Below are positions 1 through 8,283 of a stretch of DNA of 64,000 bases, piece after piece. Each line of letters begins with the position of its first letter. Within the stretch, counting starts at the first letter, position 1. The position numbers were made by a program, and so were the translations under genes. Origin of the DNA: CBDESN01 sp965242495. Lineage in GTDB: Bacteria; Pseudomonadota; Alphaproteobacteria; MPNO01. The notes under the pieces were generated by a model that worked only from the letters and a program-made list of their open reading frames with translations, was not told the DNA's origin and made no database searches. The stretch is from the NCBI GenBank assembly GCA_965242495.1, contig OZ251446.1, positions 3,410,001-3,474,000 on the forward strand, given 5' to 3'.

Positions 1-1040
1 AGCATGCCCGCGCGGGTGAGGCCGGCGGCCGCCTGTGCGACCGTGACGGTCGCTGCATCGAAGGGCGGTCGTTCGAACGCGCCCAGCGGGCCGTTCCAGA
101 CCAGCGTGCGGCACGCGCCGAGCCGGTCGGCCAGACTCTTCGCCGAGGCCGGCCCGATGTCCAGCACCGACGAGTCCGCCGGTATGGCGGCGATCGGCAC
201 GGCCTCGCTCGCGGCGTCCGACCCGGCCTCGCGCGCCGCGACCACGTCGCTGGGCAACAGGATCTCGCAACCGGCCGCATCGGCGCGGGCGAGCACGTCG
301 CGGGCGGTCTGGGCCATGTCGCGTTCGCACAGCGACTCGGCGACGTCGGTCCCGAGCGCATGGAGGAACGTGTTCGCCATCGCGCCGCCGACGGCCAGCG
401 CGTCCACCTTGGCGAGCAGGTTGGCGAGCAGGTCGAGCTTGGTCGAGATCTTGGCGCCGCCGACGATCGCGAGCACCGGGCGTCGCGGCGATTCCAGCGC
501 TCGGGCCAGCGCCTCGAGCTCGGCCTGCATCGACCGGCCCATCGCCGCCGGCAGCAGGCGGGCGATCGCCTCGGTCGAGGCGTGCGCGCGATGCGCGGCG
601 GAGAAGGCGTCGTTGACGTAGACGTCGCCCAGCGCCGCAAGGCGCTTCGCGAAGGCCGGGTCGTTGGCTTCCTCGCCGGGGTGGAAGCGCAGATTTTCCA
701 GCAGCGCCACCTCGCCCGGGGGCAGCGAAGCGGCCGCCCGTTCTGCTCTGTCGCCCACGCAGTCGTCGATGAACGCGACCGCTTGGCCGCCCAGGGCCGA
801 ACGCAGCGGCTCGACCAGCGGCCGCAACGACGAGGCGTCGTCGGGCCTGCCTCCGGGGCGGCCGAAATGGGACATCAGGATCACCCGCGCGCCCCGTTCG
901 ACGAGCTCGCGGATCGTCGGCGCGAGGCGCTCGATGCGCGCCGCGTCGGCGACGCGGCCGTCCCGCATGGGGACGTTGAGGTCGCCCCGCAGCAGCACCC
1001 GCTTGCCGCCGACGTCGAGATCGTCGAGCGACGACGCCAT
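1..1040 (-). CDS. pgk: Phosphoglycerate kinase (3' end beyond window)
   Basis: Transfers phosphate from 1,3-bisphosphoglycerate to ADP in glycolysis, or the reverse in the Calvin cycle and gluconeogenesis; cytoplasmic. Reading leftward from the ATG at 1040, the protein shows LRGDLNVPM near residue 20, SHFGRP, the LLENLRFHPGEEAN segment and VGGAKISTK, all typical of PGK. About 346 residues are visible of a family length near 395, so only the C-terminal tail is missing. It starts 21 bp after the gap stop codon and is the third gene of a tkt-gap-pgk run, so co-transcription is likely. Confidence 0.96.
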   Translation of the reverse strand, partial: MASSLDDLDVGGKRVLLRGDLNVPMRDGRVADAARIERLAPTIRELVERGARVILMSHFGRPGGRPDDASSLRPLVEPLRSALGGQAVAFIDDCVGDRAERAAASLPPGEVALLENLRFHPGEEANDPAFAKRLAALGDVYVNDAFSAAHRAHASTEAIARLLPAAMGRSMQAELEALARALESPRRPVLAIVGGAKISTKLDLLANLLAKVDALAVGGAMANTFLHALGTDVAESLCERDMAQTARDVLARADAAGCEILLPSDVVAAREAGSDAASEAVPIAAIPADSSVLDIGPASAKSLADRLGACRTLVWNGPLGAFERPPFDAATVTVAQAAAGLTRAGM

Positions 1041-1061
1041 GCCGGCCGCGCCCCGGGCCGG

Positions 1062-2072
1062 TCAGCCGAGCCGTTCCATCGCCGCGGCGACGTCGATCAT
1101 CCGGTTGGCGAAGCCCCATTCGTTGTCGTACCAGGAGGCGACGCGGCACAGCTTGCCCTCCACCACCTGGGTCTGGGTGAGGTCGAAAATCGAGCTCGCC
1201 GGGTTGTGGTTGAAGTCCGACGACACCAGCGGCTCGTCGTTGACGACCAGGATCCCCTTCAGCCGCCTGGAGCGCGCCGCGCGTCGTATCGCCGCGTTGA
1301 TCTCCTCCGCCGAGGTCTTGCGCTTGGCCACGAATTTGAGATCGACGACCGAGACGTTCTCCGTCGGCACGCGGATCGCGGTGCCGTCGAGTTTGCCGTC
1401 GAGCTCCGGAAGGACGCGGCCGACGGCGCGCGCGGCCCCGGTCGAGGTGGGGATCATCGACCGCGCCGCCGAGCGCGCCCGGCGCGCGTCGCCGTGCAGC
1501 GTGTCGAGAAGCCGCTGATCCCCGGTATAGGCGTGGATCGTGGTCATGTAGCCTTGGCCGATGCCGACCGCCTTGTCGAGGACGGCGGCGACCGGAACCA
1601 GGCAGTTGGTCGTGCAGGAGCCGTTGGAGACGATGGTGTGGGACTTGCGCAGCTTGTGGTCGTTGACGCCGAAGACGACGGTCAGGTCTTCGTCCGTCGC
1701 CGGGGCCGATATCAGCACCCGTCTGGCGCCCGCCTCGATGTGCCGCGCCGCGTCTTCGCGCTTGGTGAACAGGCCCGTGGCTTCCATCACCACGTCGATC
1801 GCGAGCTTCCCCCAAGGCAGGCGCGCGGGGTCGCGCTCGGCGAAGACCCGGACCGTCCCGCCGCCGAGATCGATCCCGGATCTGCCGACGCGAACCGGTC
1901 CGGGAAACGGTCCATGGGTGGTGTCGCGCTTCAGCAGATAGGCGTTCATCTCGACCGACCCGAGATCGTTGATCGCGACGATCTCCACGTCGCGCCGCTC
2001 GGCCTCGTAGGCCGCGCGCAGCGCCAGTCTGCCGATTCTGCCGAAGCCGTTTATGGCGACGCGCACCGTCAT
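1062..2072 (-). CDS. gap: Glyceraldehyde-3-phosphate dehydrogenase, type I
   Basis: Oxidises glyceraldehyde 3-phosphate to 1,3-bisphosphoglycerate with NAD(P). The 336-residue protein begins MTVRVAINGFGRIGR (Rossmann dinucleotide site), has NDLG near residue 35 and the catalytic SNGSCTTNC motif with Cys153. The ATG at 2072 follows an AAGGAGG ribosome site; a longer in-frame reading back to 2117 has no such site. It lies between tkt and pgk. Asp in the NDLG segment fits NAD preference, but cofactor use is inferred. Confidence 0.97.
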   Translation of the reverse strand: MTVRVAINGFGRIGRLALRAAYEAERRDVEIVAINDLGSVEMNAYLLKRDTTHGPFPGPVRVGRSGIDLGGGTVRVFAERDPARLPWGKLAIDVVMEATGLFTKREDAARHIEAGARRVLISAPATDEDLTVVFGVNDHKLRKSHTIVSNGSCTTNCLVPVAAVLDKAVGIGQGYMTTIHAYTGDQRLLDTLHGDARRARSAARSMIPTSTGAARAVGRVLPELDGKLDGTAIRVPTENVSVVDLKFVAKRKTSAEEINAAIRRAARSRRLKGILVVNDEPLVSSDFNHNPASSIFDLTQTQVVEGKLCRVASWYDNEWGFANRMIDVAAAMERLG

Positions 2073-2156
2073 CTCATCCTCCTTCGCGGGGCCGGTCGCC
2101 CCGACGGTTCGATCCAACCCGCCGAACGCATCGACGTCGGAGATCGGCGAAGGCCG

Positions 2157-4202
2157 TCACCCCGCCGGTCGTTCGGCTTCGTCCAGCCTCGCGAGGGCCG
2201 CCTCGGCCACGGCCGCGGGCGTGATGCCGAAATGCTCGAACAGGTCTCCGGCCGGGGCCGAAGCGCCGAAGCCGGTCATGCCGACGAACGCCCCGTCGGG
2301 GCCGATGTAACGCTCCCACCCGTGGCGCGCGCCCGCCTCCACCGCCACGCGGAGCGTCGCGTCGCCCAGCACCGACGCCCGGTAGTCCGCGGGCTGGGCG
2401 TCGAACAGCGCCCAGCAAGGCAGCGACACCACCGAGGTCGGAACGCCGCCCGCCTGCAGCCGGTCGCGCGCCGCGACCGCGACGTGGACCTCCGAGCCGG
2501 TGGCGATCAGCGTCACCCGCGTCGCTCCGTTCGCCGGCTCGAGGACGTAACCGCCGCGCGCGCACGGGTTCTCGTCGAGCCGTCCGCGGCGGATCGCCGG
2601 CACCTGCTGGCGGGTCAGCGCGATGACCGCCGGTCCGGTTTGGTTGTCCAAGGCGAGCTCCCAGCATTCCATCGTCTCGACCGCATCGGCCGGCCGGAAC
2701 ACGCGCAGATTCGGCATGGCGCGGAGGCTCGCGAGCTGCTCGATCGGCTGATGCGTCGGTCCGTCCTCGCCCAATCCGATCGAGTCGTGGGTCATGACGT
2801 AGATCACCCGCTGACGCATCAGCGCCGATAACCGGATCGCCGGGCGCATGTAGTCGGTGAAGATCAGGAACGAGCCGGCATAGGGGATGATTCCGCCGTG
2901 CAGCGCCATGCCGTTCATCGTCGCGGCCATGCCGTGCTCGCGGACGCCGTAATGGAGGTAGCGGCCCGAGAAGTCGCCGGCGCCGATCGCGCCGAACGAG
3001 GGCGGTTTGGTGCAGTTGGACTCGCTGAGATCGGCCGAGCCGCCGATCAGCTCCGGGATCGCGTCGCCGAGGGCGGCTAGCGCGTCGCCCGACGATTGGC
3101 GGGTAGCGCGCTTCGCCGCCGCTGCGGCTGCGGCGCGCTTCGCATCCCGGATCGAGTCTCGCCAGCCGGGCCGGAGGCGGCCGGCGGTCACGCGGTCGAA
3201 CTCGGCCCGGCGATCGGGCGCCAGCCGCGCCATGCGGCCCGTCCAGGCGCGGCGCGCCGCCGCGCCGCGCCGGCCCGCCGCCCGCCATGCGGCGAGCACG
3301 TCGTCGGGCAGTTCGAACGGCTCCTGCCGCCAGCCGAGCCGGTCGCGCGCGCCCCGGATCTCCTCCGCGCCCAGCGGCGCGCCATGCGCCGCGGCGCGCC
3401 CCGATTTGGTCGGCGCGCCGAAGGCGATCACCGTCCGGCACGCGATCAGCGAAGGCCGGTCTTCGTCTCTCGCCGCCTCGATGGCCGCGGCCACGGCCTC
3501 CGGGTCGTGTCCATCGATCGACCGAACGCGCCATCCGCAGGCTTCGAAGCGGGCCGAAGTGTCGTCGCTGACGACGAGGTCGGTCGACCCGTCGATCGAT
3601 ATCCGGTTGTCGTCGTGGAGGACGATCAGCTTGCCGAGCCGCAGATGGCCGGCGAGCGAGGCGGCCTCATGGCTGACGCCCTCCATCAGGTCGCCGTCGC
3701 TCGCGAGAACATAGGTGAAATGGTCGACCGCCTCGGCGCCGAAGCGGTCGGCCATGATGCGCTCGGCCAGGGCCATGCCGACGCCGTTGGCGAAACCCTG
3801 GCCGAGCGGGCCGGTGGTGGTTTCGATTCCCAGCGAGAGATCGCGCTCCGGGTGGCCCGGCGTCAGGCTGCCCAGTCGGCGAAAGCGCTCCAGCTCCCGG
3901 CGCGTCGTGCGCGCATTGCCGGTGAGGTGCAGCAGGGCGTAGAGCAGCATCGAGCCGTGCCCGGCCGACAGCACGAACCGGTCCCGGTCGGGCCAAGCGG
4001 GGTCCGACGCATCGAACTTCAGGAATCGGGTGAACAGTACGGTCGCCGCGTCGGCGATGCCCATCGGCATGCCGGGATGGCCGGACTTGGCCCGCTCCAC
4101 GGCGTCCATCGCCAACGCGCGAACGGCGTTGGCGAGCCTCGCATGGGAGACGCCGCCATCCGTTCCGGCATCCGGAGACGACGATGACTCGGCTGCGCTC
4201 AT
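2157..4202 (-). CDS. tkt: Transketolase
   Basis: Moves two-carbon ketol units in the pentose phosphate or Calvin pathway using thiamine diphosphate. The product is 681 residues, the usual family length. GHPGMPMG (residues 41-48), GPLGQG (131-136), the thiamine/Mg segment DGDLMEG (169-175), and the HDSIGLGEDGPTHQ loop in the pyrimidine domain are all present, followed by the C-terminal domain. The ATG at 4202 fits the family start; upstream in-frame sequence is low-complexity and unlike transketolase. It is the first gene of the tkt-gap-pgk cluster. No RuBisCO or phosphoribulokinase is visible, so a Calvin role cannot be claimed. Confidence 0.96.
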   Translation of the reverse strand: MSAAESSSSPDAGTDGGVSHARLANAVRALAMDAVERAKSGHPGMPMGIADAATVLFTRFLKFDASDPAWPDRDRFVLSAGHGSMLLYALLHLTGNARTTRRELERFRRLGSLTPGHPERDLSLGIETTTGPLGQGFANGVGMALAERIMADRFGAEAVDHFTYVLASDGDLMEGVSHEAASLAGHLRLGKLIVLHDDNRISIDGSTDLVVSDDTSARFEACGWRVRSIDGHDPEAVAAAIEAARDEDRPSLIACRTVIAFGAPTKSGRAAAHGAPLGAEEIRGARDRLGWRQEPFELPDDVLAAWRAAGRRGAAARRAWTGRMARLAPDRRAEFDRVTAGRLRPGWRDSIRDAKRAAAAAAAKRATRQSSGDALAALGDAIPELIGGSADLSESNCTKPPSFGAIGAGDFSGRYLHYGVREHGMAATMNGMALHGGIIPYAGSFLIFTDYMRPAIRLSALMRQRVIYVMTHDSIGLGEDGPTHQPIEQLASLRAMPNLRVFRPADAVETMECWELALDNQTGPAVIALTRQQVPAIRRGRLDENPCARGGYVLEPANGATRVTLIATGSEVHVAVAARDRLQAGGVPTSVVSLPCWALFDAQPADYRASVLGDATLRVAVEAGARHGWERYIGPDGAFVGMTGFGASAPAGDLFEHFGITPAAVAEAALARLDEAERPAG

Positions 4203-4282
4203 GCCGGGGACGAACCCTCCCGCCGCGCCTCCGCCCGATTGCGGTGCCGGGGCGCGCCGCCGACGCGGTTCGCGCGATGCGG

Positions 4283-4561
4283 TCACTGCCGTTTCGACGC
4301 CGCCGACATGGCCCGGTCGTCGAACGCGGGCATGCTCTGGAAGGAGCCGAAGCCCTGCTGCGCGTACCACACCGAGAATTTGAGCATCGCTTCCGGCGAC
4401 GGCGCGTTCACCACGTCGACGAAGTCGTATGCGCCCTGGGTATAGTGGACCGATTCGATCACGATCCCGAGCTTGTCGAGCTCGGCGCGCGCCAAGGCCA
4501 CCCGCTCGTCGTGCCGGCCCAGCCACTCGGCGCTTTGCTTGCCCAGCAATACGTATTTCAT
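4283..4561 (-). CDS. GYD domain-containing protein
   Basis: A 92-residue protein beginning MKYVLLGKQS, with the family pattern of a short ferredoxin-like alpha/beta fold: a central VESVHYTQGAYDFV strand and FSVWYAQQGFGSF near residue 70. This matches GYD-domain proteins (Pfam PF08734), whose biochemical role is not established. The ATG at 4561 follows GCACGAGG; the longer reading to 4627 is Arg-rich and not family-like. It lies 80 bp upstream of tkt and may be co-transcribed with it. Confidence 0.75.
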   Translation of the reverse strand: MKYVLLGKQSAEWLGRHDERVALARAELDKLGIVIESVHYTQGAYDFVDVVNAPSPEAMLKFSVWYAQQGFGSFQSMPAFDDRAMSAASKRQ

Positions 4562-4673
4562 CCTCGTGCCCTCTGCATGGATCGCCCGTCGCGCGCGAGT
4601 CATAGCCCGGACACGGCGCGCCCGCAACGGCGCGGCGAGGCGCAGGCGCGCGATCGGCGTGAAATCCCCGGCT

Positions 4674-6200
4674 TCACCCCTCCGGGGTGGTCAGCGGGAC
4701 GCCGAGTCCGGCGCGCCGGACCAGCCAGGGGCTCGGCCGATAGCGCGGGTCGCGATAGAAGGCGAACAGGCCTTCCAGGATGTCGAGGACCCGGCGGGGT
4801 CCGATCCGGTCGCCCCATTCGAGCGGACCGCGAGCGTAGTTGAGGCCCAGCCGCACCGCCTTGTCGATGTCCGCCGGCGTCGCGATGCGCGCCTGGGCGA
4901 TCTCGCAGCCGACGTTGACGATGCAGGCGAGCACGCGCTGCGCGACGAATCCCGGGCTGTCGTGGATGACGGTCACCGGCGCGCCGTCGGCGGCGAGCGC
5001 CGCATGCGCCTGGTCGCGCGCGGCCGGGTCGGTCACCGGGTTGGTCATCAGGGTGCGGCGGCCGTCGAGCCCGAGCAGGACGTCGACGGCGAGCGTCCGG
5101 GTCGGATCGAGCCCCTGCGCGAGCGCCGCGCCGGTGGCGTCCTGCCCGAACGGCGTAACCAGGCAGACGCTGCCGGGGCCCGGTCGATCGCCGGTCTCGA
5201 CCCGCATTTCGTCCCGCAGCAGCGCCTCCAGGGCGCGGCGGCCTTCCGGCTCGGCGGGGCTGATCCAGACGCTTTCGGGACGCGCCGCCGGGACCGGCGC
5301 GGCCGACGGGGCGATCCGCTCGCCGTTTCGGTAGTGGTAGAAACCGCGCCCCGATTTGCGGCCGTAGAGCCCGGCGGCCATGCGCTGGCGCGTCAGCGGC
5401 GCCGGGCGGTAGCGGGGTTCCTCGTAGAACTGATGGTAGATCGATTCCATCACCACGCCCGAGACGTCGAGTCCGGTCGTGTCCATGAGCTCGAAGGGAC
5501 CCATGCGGAAGCCTGCGCCGCCCTCGCGCAGCACGTCGTCGATGTCGGCCGCCGCGGCGACGCCTTCCGAAAGCAGGCGCAAGGCTTCGGTCGGGAAGGC
5601 GCGACCGGCGTGGTTGACCAGGAAACCCGGCGTGTCCTTGGCGCGGACGGGCTCGTGGCCGCAGCGGCGCGCGACCGAGTCCAGCGCCCGGCCGACCCAG
5701 GGTTCGGTGAGGACGCCGTCGACCACCTCGACCAGCTTGAGCAACGGCGCGGGGTTGAAGAAATGGAATCCCGCCGCCCGGCCGGGCCGCTCGCACGCCG
5801 AGGCGATCGCCGTCACCGACAGCGACGAAGTGTTGGTGGCCAGGATGCAGTCGATCGCCACGATCTTCTCGAGTGCGGCGAACAGGGCGCGTTTCGCCTC
5901 GAGGTCCTCGACCACCGCTTCGACGACGAGCCCGACCGGGGCGAGTTCGCCGAGCGCGCGCGCGACGTGGAGGCGGGCGATGGCGGCTTCGGCGTCGTTC
6001 GCGCTCGTCAGCCCCTTCTCGGCCGCCCGGCGGAGCATCCGCGCAACGAAGGTTTTGGCTCCTTCGGCGGTGCCGTCCTGGCTGTCGAACAGCTTGACGG
6101 CGAAGCCGCCGGCCGCGGCGATCTGAGCGATGCCCCGCCCCATGGCCCCGGTGCCGACGATCCCGACGGCGAAGTCGGGAGATTGCGGATCGGCGTTCAT
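4674..6200 (-). CDS. 3-hydroxyacyl-CoA dehydrogenase, PaaH/PaaC type
   Basis: NAD-dependent oxidation of 3-hydroxyacyl-CoA in phenylacetate or fatty-acid breakdown. At 508 residues it has the long PaaH-type architecture: an N-terminal Rossmann domain (GIVGTGAMGRGIAQ), the HFFNPAP motif near residue 145, a first C-terminal 3HCDH domain with NHAGRAFPTEA, and a second, degenerate 3HCDH domain ending near the C-terminus with CEIAQARIATPADID. The ATG at 6200 follows GAGGGAA. It lies 31 bp downstream of an enoyl-CoA hydratase, so the pair catalyses consecutive beta-oxidation steps. Substrate class (aromatic or aliphatic) is not decided by the sequence. Confidence 0.9.
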   Translation of the reverse strand: MNADPQSPDFAVGIVGTGAMGRGIAQIAAAGGFAVKLFDSQDGTAEGAKTFVARMLRRAAEKGLTSANDAEAAIARLHVARALGELAPVGLVVEAVVEDLEAKRALFAALEKIVAIDCILATNTSSLSVTAIASACERPGRAAGFHFFNPAPLLKLVEVVDGVLTEPWVGRALDSVARRCGHEPVRAKDTPGFLVNHAGRAFPTEALRLLSEGVAAAADIDDVLREGGAGFRMGPFELMDTTGLDVSGVVMESIYHQFYEEPRYRPAPLTRQRMAAGLYGRKSGRGFYHYRNGERIAPSAAPVPAARPESVWISPAEPEGRRALEALLRDEMRVETGDRPGPGSVCLVTPFGQDATGAALAQGLDPTRTLAVDVLLGLDGRRTLMTNPVTDPAARDQAHAALAADGAPVTVIHDSPGFVAQRVLACIVNVGCEIAQARIATPADIDKAVRLGLNYARGPLEWGDRIGPRRVLDILEGLFAFYRDPRYRPSPWLVRRAGLGVPLTTPEG

Positions 6201-6231
6201 CGATTTCCCTCGTCTCGACCGGCGCGGACCG

Positions 6232-7005
6232 TCACCGCCCGCGGAAGTCCGGCGGGCGTTTCTGGCGGAAGGCCGCGCGCCCTTCCGCGAATTCCTCCGA
6301 AGCGAAGCAGGCCGATTGGGCCGTCGCCTCCAGTTCGAGCGCGTCGTCCAGGCCGGTGGGCCACAGGGCGAGCTGGCGTTTGGCGGCGGCGAAGGCGAGA
6401 GGAGGCATCGCCGCAAGCTCGCGGGCGCGTTCGAGCGCGCGATCCTGGACCGTCCCATCGGGCGCGAGCTCGTCGGCGAGCCCGATCGACACCGCCCGGT
6501 CCGCCTCGACCATCCGGGCGTAGAGCAGCAGCTGGCGCGCCCGCGCCGCGCCCACCCGGCGCGGCAGCGAGAACAGCAGCCCGTAGTCCGGGATCAGCCC
6601 CAGCTTGAAGAACGGGAAACCGATCCTGGCGCCGGGTCCGACGATCACGCTGTCGGCGAGCAGCGCGATGCCCGCGCCGGCCCCGACGGCGTACCCCTCC
6701 AGCGCGGCGACGACCGGCTTTTCGGCGTCCGCCAGCAGCCGCACCATCCGATGGTTCGCCTTCATGCGGGCGCGGCCCGTCGCGGGCGTGAGCCCGGCCA
6801 TGCTGTCGATGTCGCCGCCGGCGCAGAAATGGCCGCCGGCGCCGGTGATCACCAGGGCGCGGACGGCTTCGTCGTCAAGCTTCGCCGCCAGGCTCTTGAT
6901 GAGCGCGGCGCGCAGCGGCGGATCGAGAGCGTTGCGCTTGTCCGGCCGGTTGAGGGCGATGCGCGCGACGCCGGCTGCGGGCGCATCGATGCGGATCGGC
7001 GTCAT
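6232..7005 (-). CDS. Enoyl-CoA hydratase/isomerase family protein
   Basis: Hydrates or isomerises enoyl-CoA in beta-oxidation. The 257-residue crotonase-fold protein has LNRPDKRNALD, the oxyanion-hole segment HFCAGGDI, and the second oxyanion loop GYAVGAGAGIALLAD. The chosen ATG at 7005 overlaps the stop of the upstream gene as ATGA, a translational-coupling arrangement; an ATG five codons earlier (7020) is also possible. It is directly followed by the PaaH-type dehydrogenase. Its exact substrate is unknown. Confidence 0.88.
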   Translation of the reverse strand: MTPIRIDAPAAGVARIALNRPDKRNALDPPLRAALIKSLAAKLDDEAVRALVITGAGGHFCAGGDIDSMAGLTPATGRARMKANHRMVRLLADAEKPVVAALEGYAVGAGAGIALLADSVIVGPGARIGFPFFKLGLIPDYGLLFSLPRRVGAARARQLLLYARMVEADRAVSIGLADELAPDGTVQDRALERARELAAMPPLAFAAAKRQLALWPTGLDDALELEATAQSACFASEEFAEGRAAFRQKRPPDFRGR

Positions 7006-7505
7006 TCCAGGCGTTCCCATGGCGGAAGGGCGAGGAGATGCGCTTGGCAACGTCGGCAATCGGAACTGCCGAAGCCCGCCGCCGGGACTCCGCAGCCGAT
7101 GCCGGCCCGGAGCGCCGCGACCACGTCGCATTCTTCCGCGCCGGGAAAGGTATGGACGGCCTCGACGGCGGCGACGGCGGTCAGGCGGTCGACGTGCCAG
7201 TGGCGTTTCCCGTGTCGCCGCAGATGGCGCCGGACGCGGGCGCGGATGCCGCCGGGGCCGCGCGCGCTGCCGACATAGGCGTAGCGGCCGGGTCCGATCT
7301 CCGTTGCCGGGAGAGTCGGGATGTCGAGCGTCATCGACCGGTCGAGCCGCAACACCAGCACATAAGCCCCGGCCGCCGCCGGCAGTCCGCGCGCCGCCGT
7401 CTGGCGGTCAGGCGGCGGCTTGCCGGCTCCGTCCGGCTCGGCGGGCGAGATGGGCGCGGATCTTGACGGCCACGTCGCAGGGCCGCGGCCGTAGCTCGCC
7501 GTCAT
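7002..7505 (-). CDS. GIY-YIG-like (DUF123) nuclease-family protein
   Basis: The C-terminal ~130 residues match the DUF123 family (Pfam PF01986), a divergent GIY-YIG nuclease fold also found fused to endonuclease III in some organisms: GAYVLVLRL, GPGRYAYVGSARGPGG, an Arg-rich helix and HWHVDRL, then CRRCQAHL near the end. The fold suggests DNA cleavage, but activity is unproven. The start is uncertain: the ATG at 7505 overlaps the upstream gene by ~98 bp, and the recognisable domain begins only near 7395, where no standard start codon was found in frame. Its stop overlaps the start of the enoyl-CoA hydratase. Confidence 0.6.
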   Translation of the reverse strand: MTASYGRGPATWPSRSAPISPAEPDGAGKPPPDRQTAARGLPAAAGAYVLVLRLDRSMTLDIPTLPATEIGPGRYAYVGSARGPGGIRARVRRHLRRHGKRHWHVDRLTAVAAVEAVHTFPGAEECDVVAALRAGIGCGVPAAGFGSSDCRRCQAHLLALPPWERLE

Positions 7506-7827
7506 AGCCTTCCTGCGAAAAGAGGCTGCGCGCATCGGCGTGCGACACTTCGAAGAACGCCGAGACCGCCCGCCAATCCCTGGAGTCGCCATAGACCGGC
7601 TGGCATTCCTTGAGGCTTTCGTCGTGACGCAAGGCCAGCCCCTGGGCCTGGAACCACGGCTCCGTCGCCGCCGCGAGCCCGACGGCGCAGCCCTTCCCCT
7701 GGCCGTACCAGCGCGAGAAGGTCAGCTCCTCCGGCGGCAGTCGTTCGAGAAACCGGGCGAGCTGCTCGAGCCGTTCGCGCCCGGTCGCCCGGAAGCGCCG
7801 CAGCCCGTGCGGTTGCAAATGTTCCAT
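7408..7827 (-). CDS. Conserved hypothetical protein
   Basis: I do not recognise this 139-residue protein. It begins MEHLQPHGLRRF, has no signal peptide or membrane helix, and contains aromatic- and charge-rich stretches (LTFSRWYGQGKGCAVGL, AVSAFFEVSHADA, GYDGELRP) that look like a folded domain rather than a shadow frame. Its codon pattern matches its neighbours. It lies 48 bp downstream of the selenoprotein gene and overlaps the DUF123 gene at its 3' end, so it may be part of one transcript. No function is proposed. Confidence 0.55.
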   Translation of the reverse strand: MEHLQPHGLRRFRATGRERLEQLARFLERLPPEELTFSRWYGQGKGCAVGLAAATEPWFQAQGLALRHDESLKECQPVYGDSRDWRAVSAFFEVSHADARSLFSQEGYDGELRPRPCDVAVKIRAHLARRAGRSRQAAA

Positions 7828-7875
7828 GCTCCGTTCTCTCCCCTTCCGCAGACGGGTTCCCGCGCGGCGCGCCGC

Positions 7876-8094
7876 TCACGGCTCGACCAGCGCCTCGACC
7901 TCGCCGTCGGTCGGGAACCGGCCGATCGCCGCTCGCGACAACACGACGCGGCCGTCGCGCCGGATCTCGAAGATGCCCGATCCGCCCTTGACGAGCTCGA
8001 CATCGACGGCGCCCTTCGACAGCAACCGTTCTCTCGCACGGAGAGCCTGCGGTTCGTAATTTCAGGCGGTGCAGTATTCGATCCGGAATTTCAT
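7876..8094 (-). CDS. selW: SelW-like selenoprotein (Rdx family, UGA = selenocysteine)
   Basis: Small thioredoxin-fold redox protein of the SelW/SelT/SelH (Rdx) family. Leftward from the ATG at 8094 the reading begins MKFRIEYCTA, then an in-frame TGA at 8062-8064, then NYEPQALRARERLL, and continues to a TGA at 7876-7878, giving 72 residues. The TGA sits exactly where the family has the redox CxxU motif (Cys8, Sec11), and the downstream part carries the conserved GIFEIRRDG and IGRFPTDGEV segments, which would not survive behind a true stop. A good SECIS hairpin follows the TGA. A GAGGCGAG ribosome site precedes the ATG. Standard gene callers will miss or truncate it. It implies that the genome carries selA/B/C/D, which are not in this window. 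Confidence 0.9.
8024..8054 (-). promoter_or_regulatory. Bacterial SECIS element of selW
   Basis: Seven bases after the UGA codon, the mRNA can pair AACCG (8054-8050) with CGGUU (8028-8024), then, across a CAGG/AA internal loop, CUCUC (8045-8041) with GAGAG (8035-8031), leaving a five-base CGUGC apical loop with a G in its second position. The loop lies 22-26 nt after the UGA, inside the spacing known for bacterial SECIS elements read by SelB. Both stems and the loop lie within coding sequence, as is normal in bacteria. Confidence 0.8.
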
Positions 8095-8173
8095 CTCTCG
8101 CCTCGACCGTTCATGGCGTGTCTCGTTCGCGCCATTGTGCCAGAGCCGCCGCCGCGGCGTCGATGGCTTTTCG

Positions 8174-8202
8174 CTGACGGTGGGCGGCGGGTTTGCTACA
8201 GT
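8174..8202 (+). promoter_or_regulatory. Putative sigma-70 promoter for the hydroxyacid dehydrogenase
   Basis: CTGACG and TACAGT are separated by 17 bases in the gap between the divergent selW and dehydrogenase genes, about 80 bp before the ATG at 8284. Match to consensus is moderate; inferred only. Confidence 0.35.
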
Positions 8203-8283
8203 CCGCGCCGACGGAGGTAGAGTTGGTCGGGCTCGCGGCTGCGCGCCGCCGCTCGCGAGAACCCCGGGAGAGGTGGAGGACGT

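Noticed and set aside
1..7000. Calvin-cycle operon
   Set aside because: tkt-gap-pgk fits it, but no RuBisCO, phosphoribulokinase or CbbR is present in the window, so plain central metabolism is equally likely.
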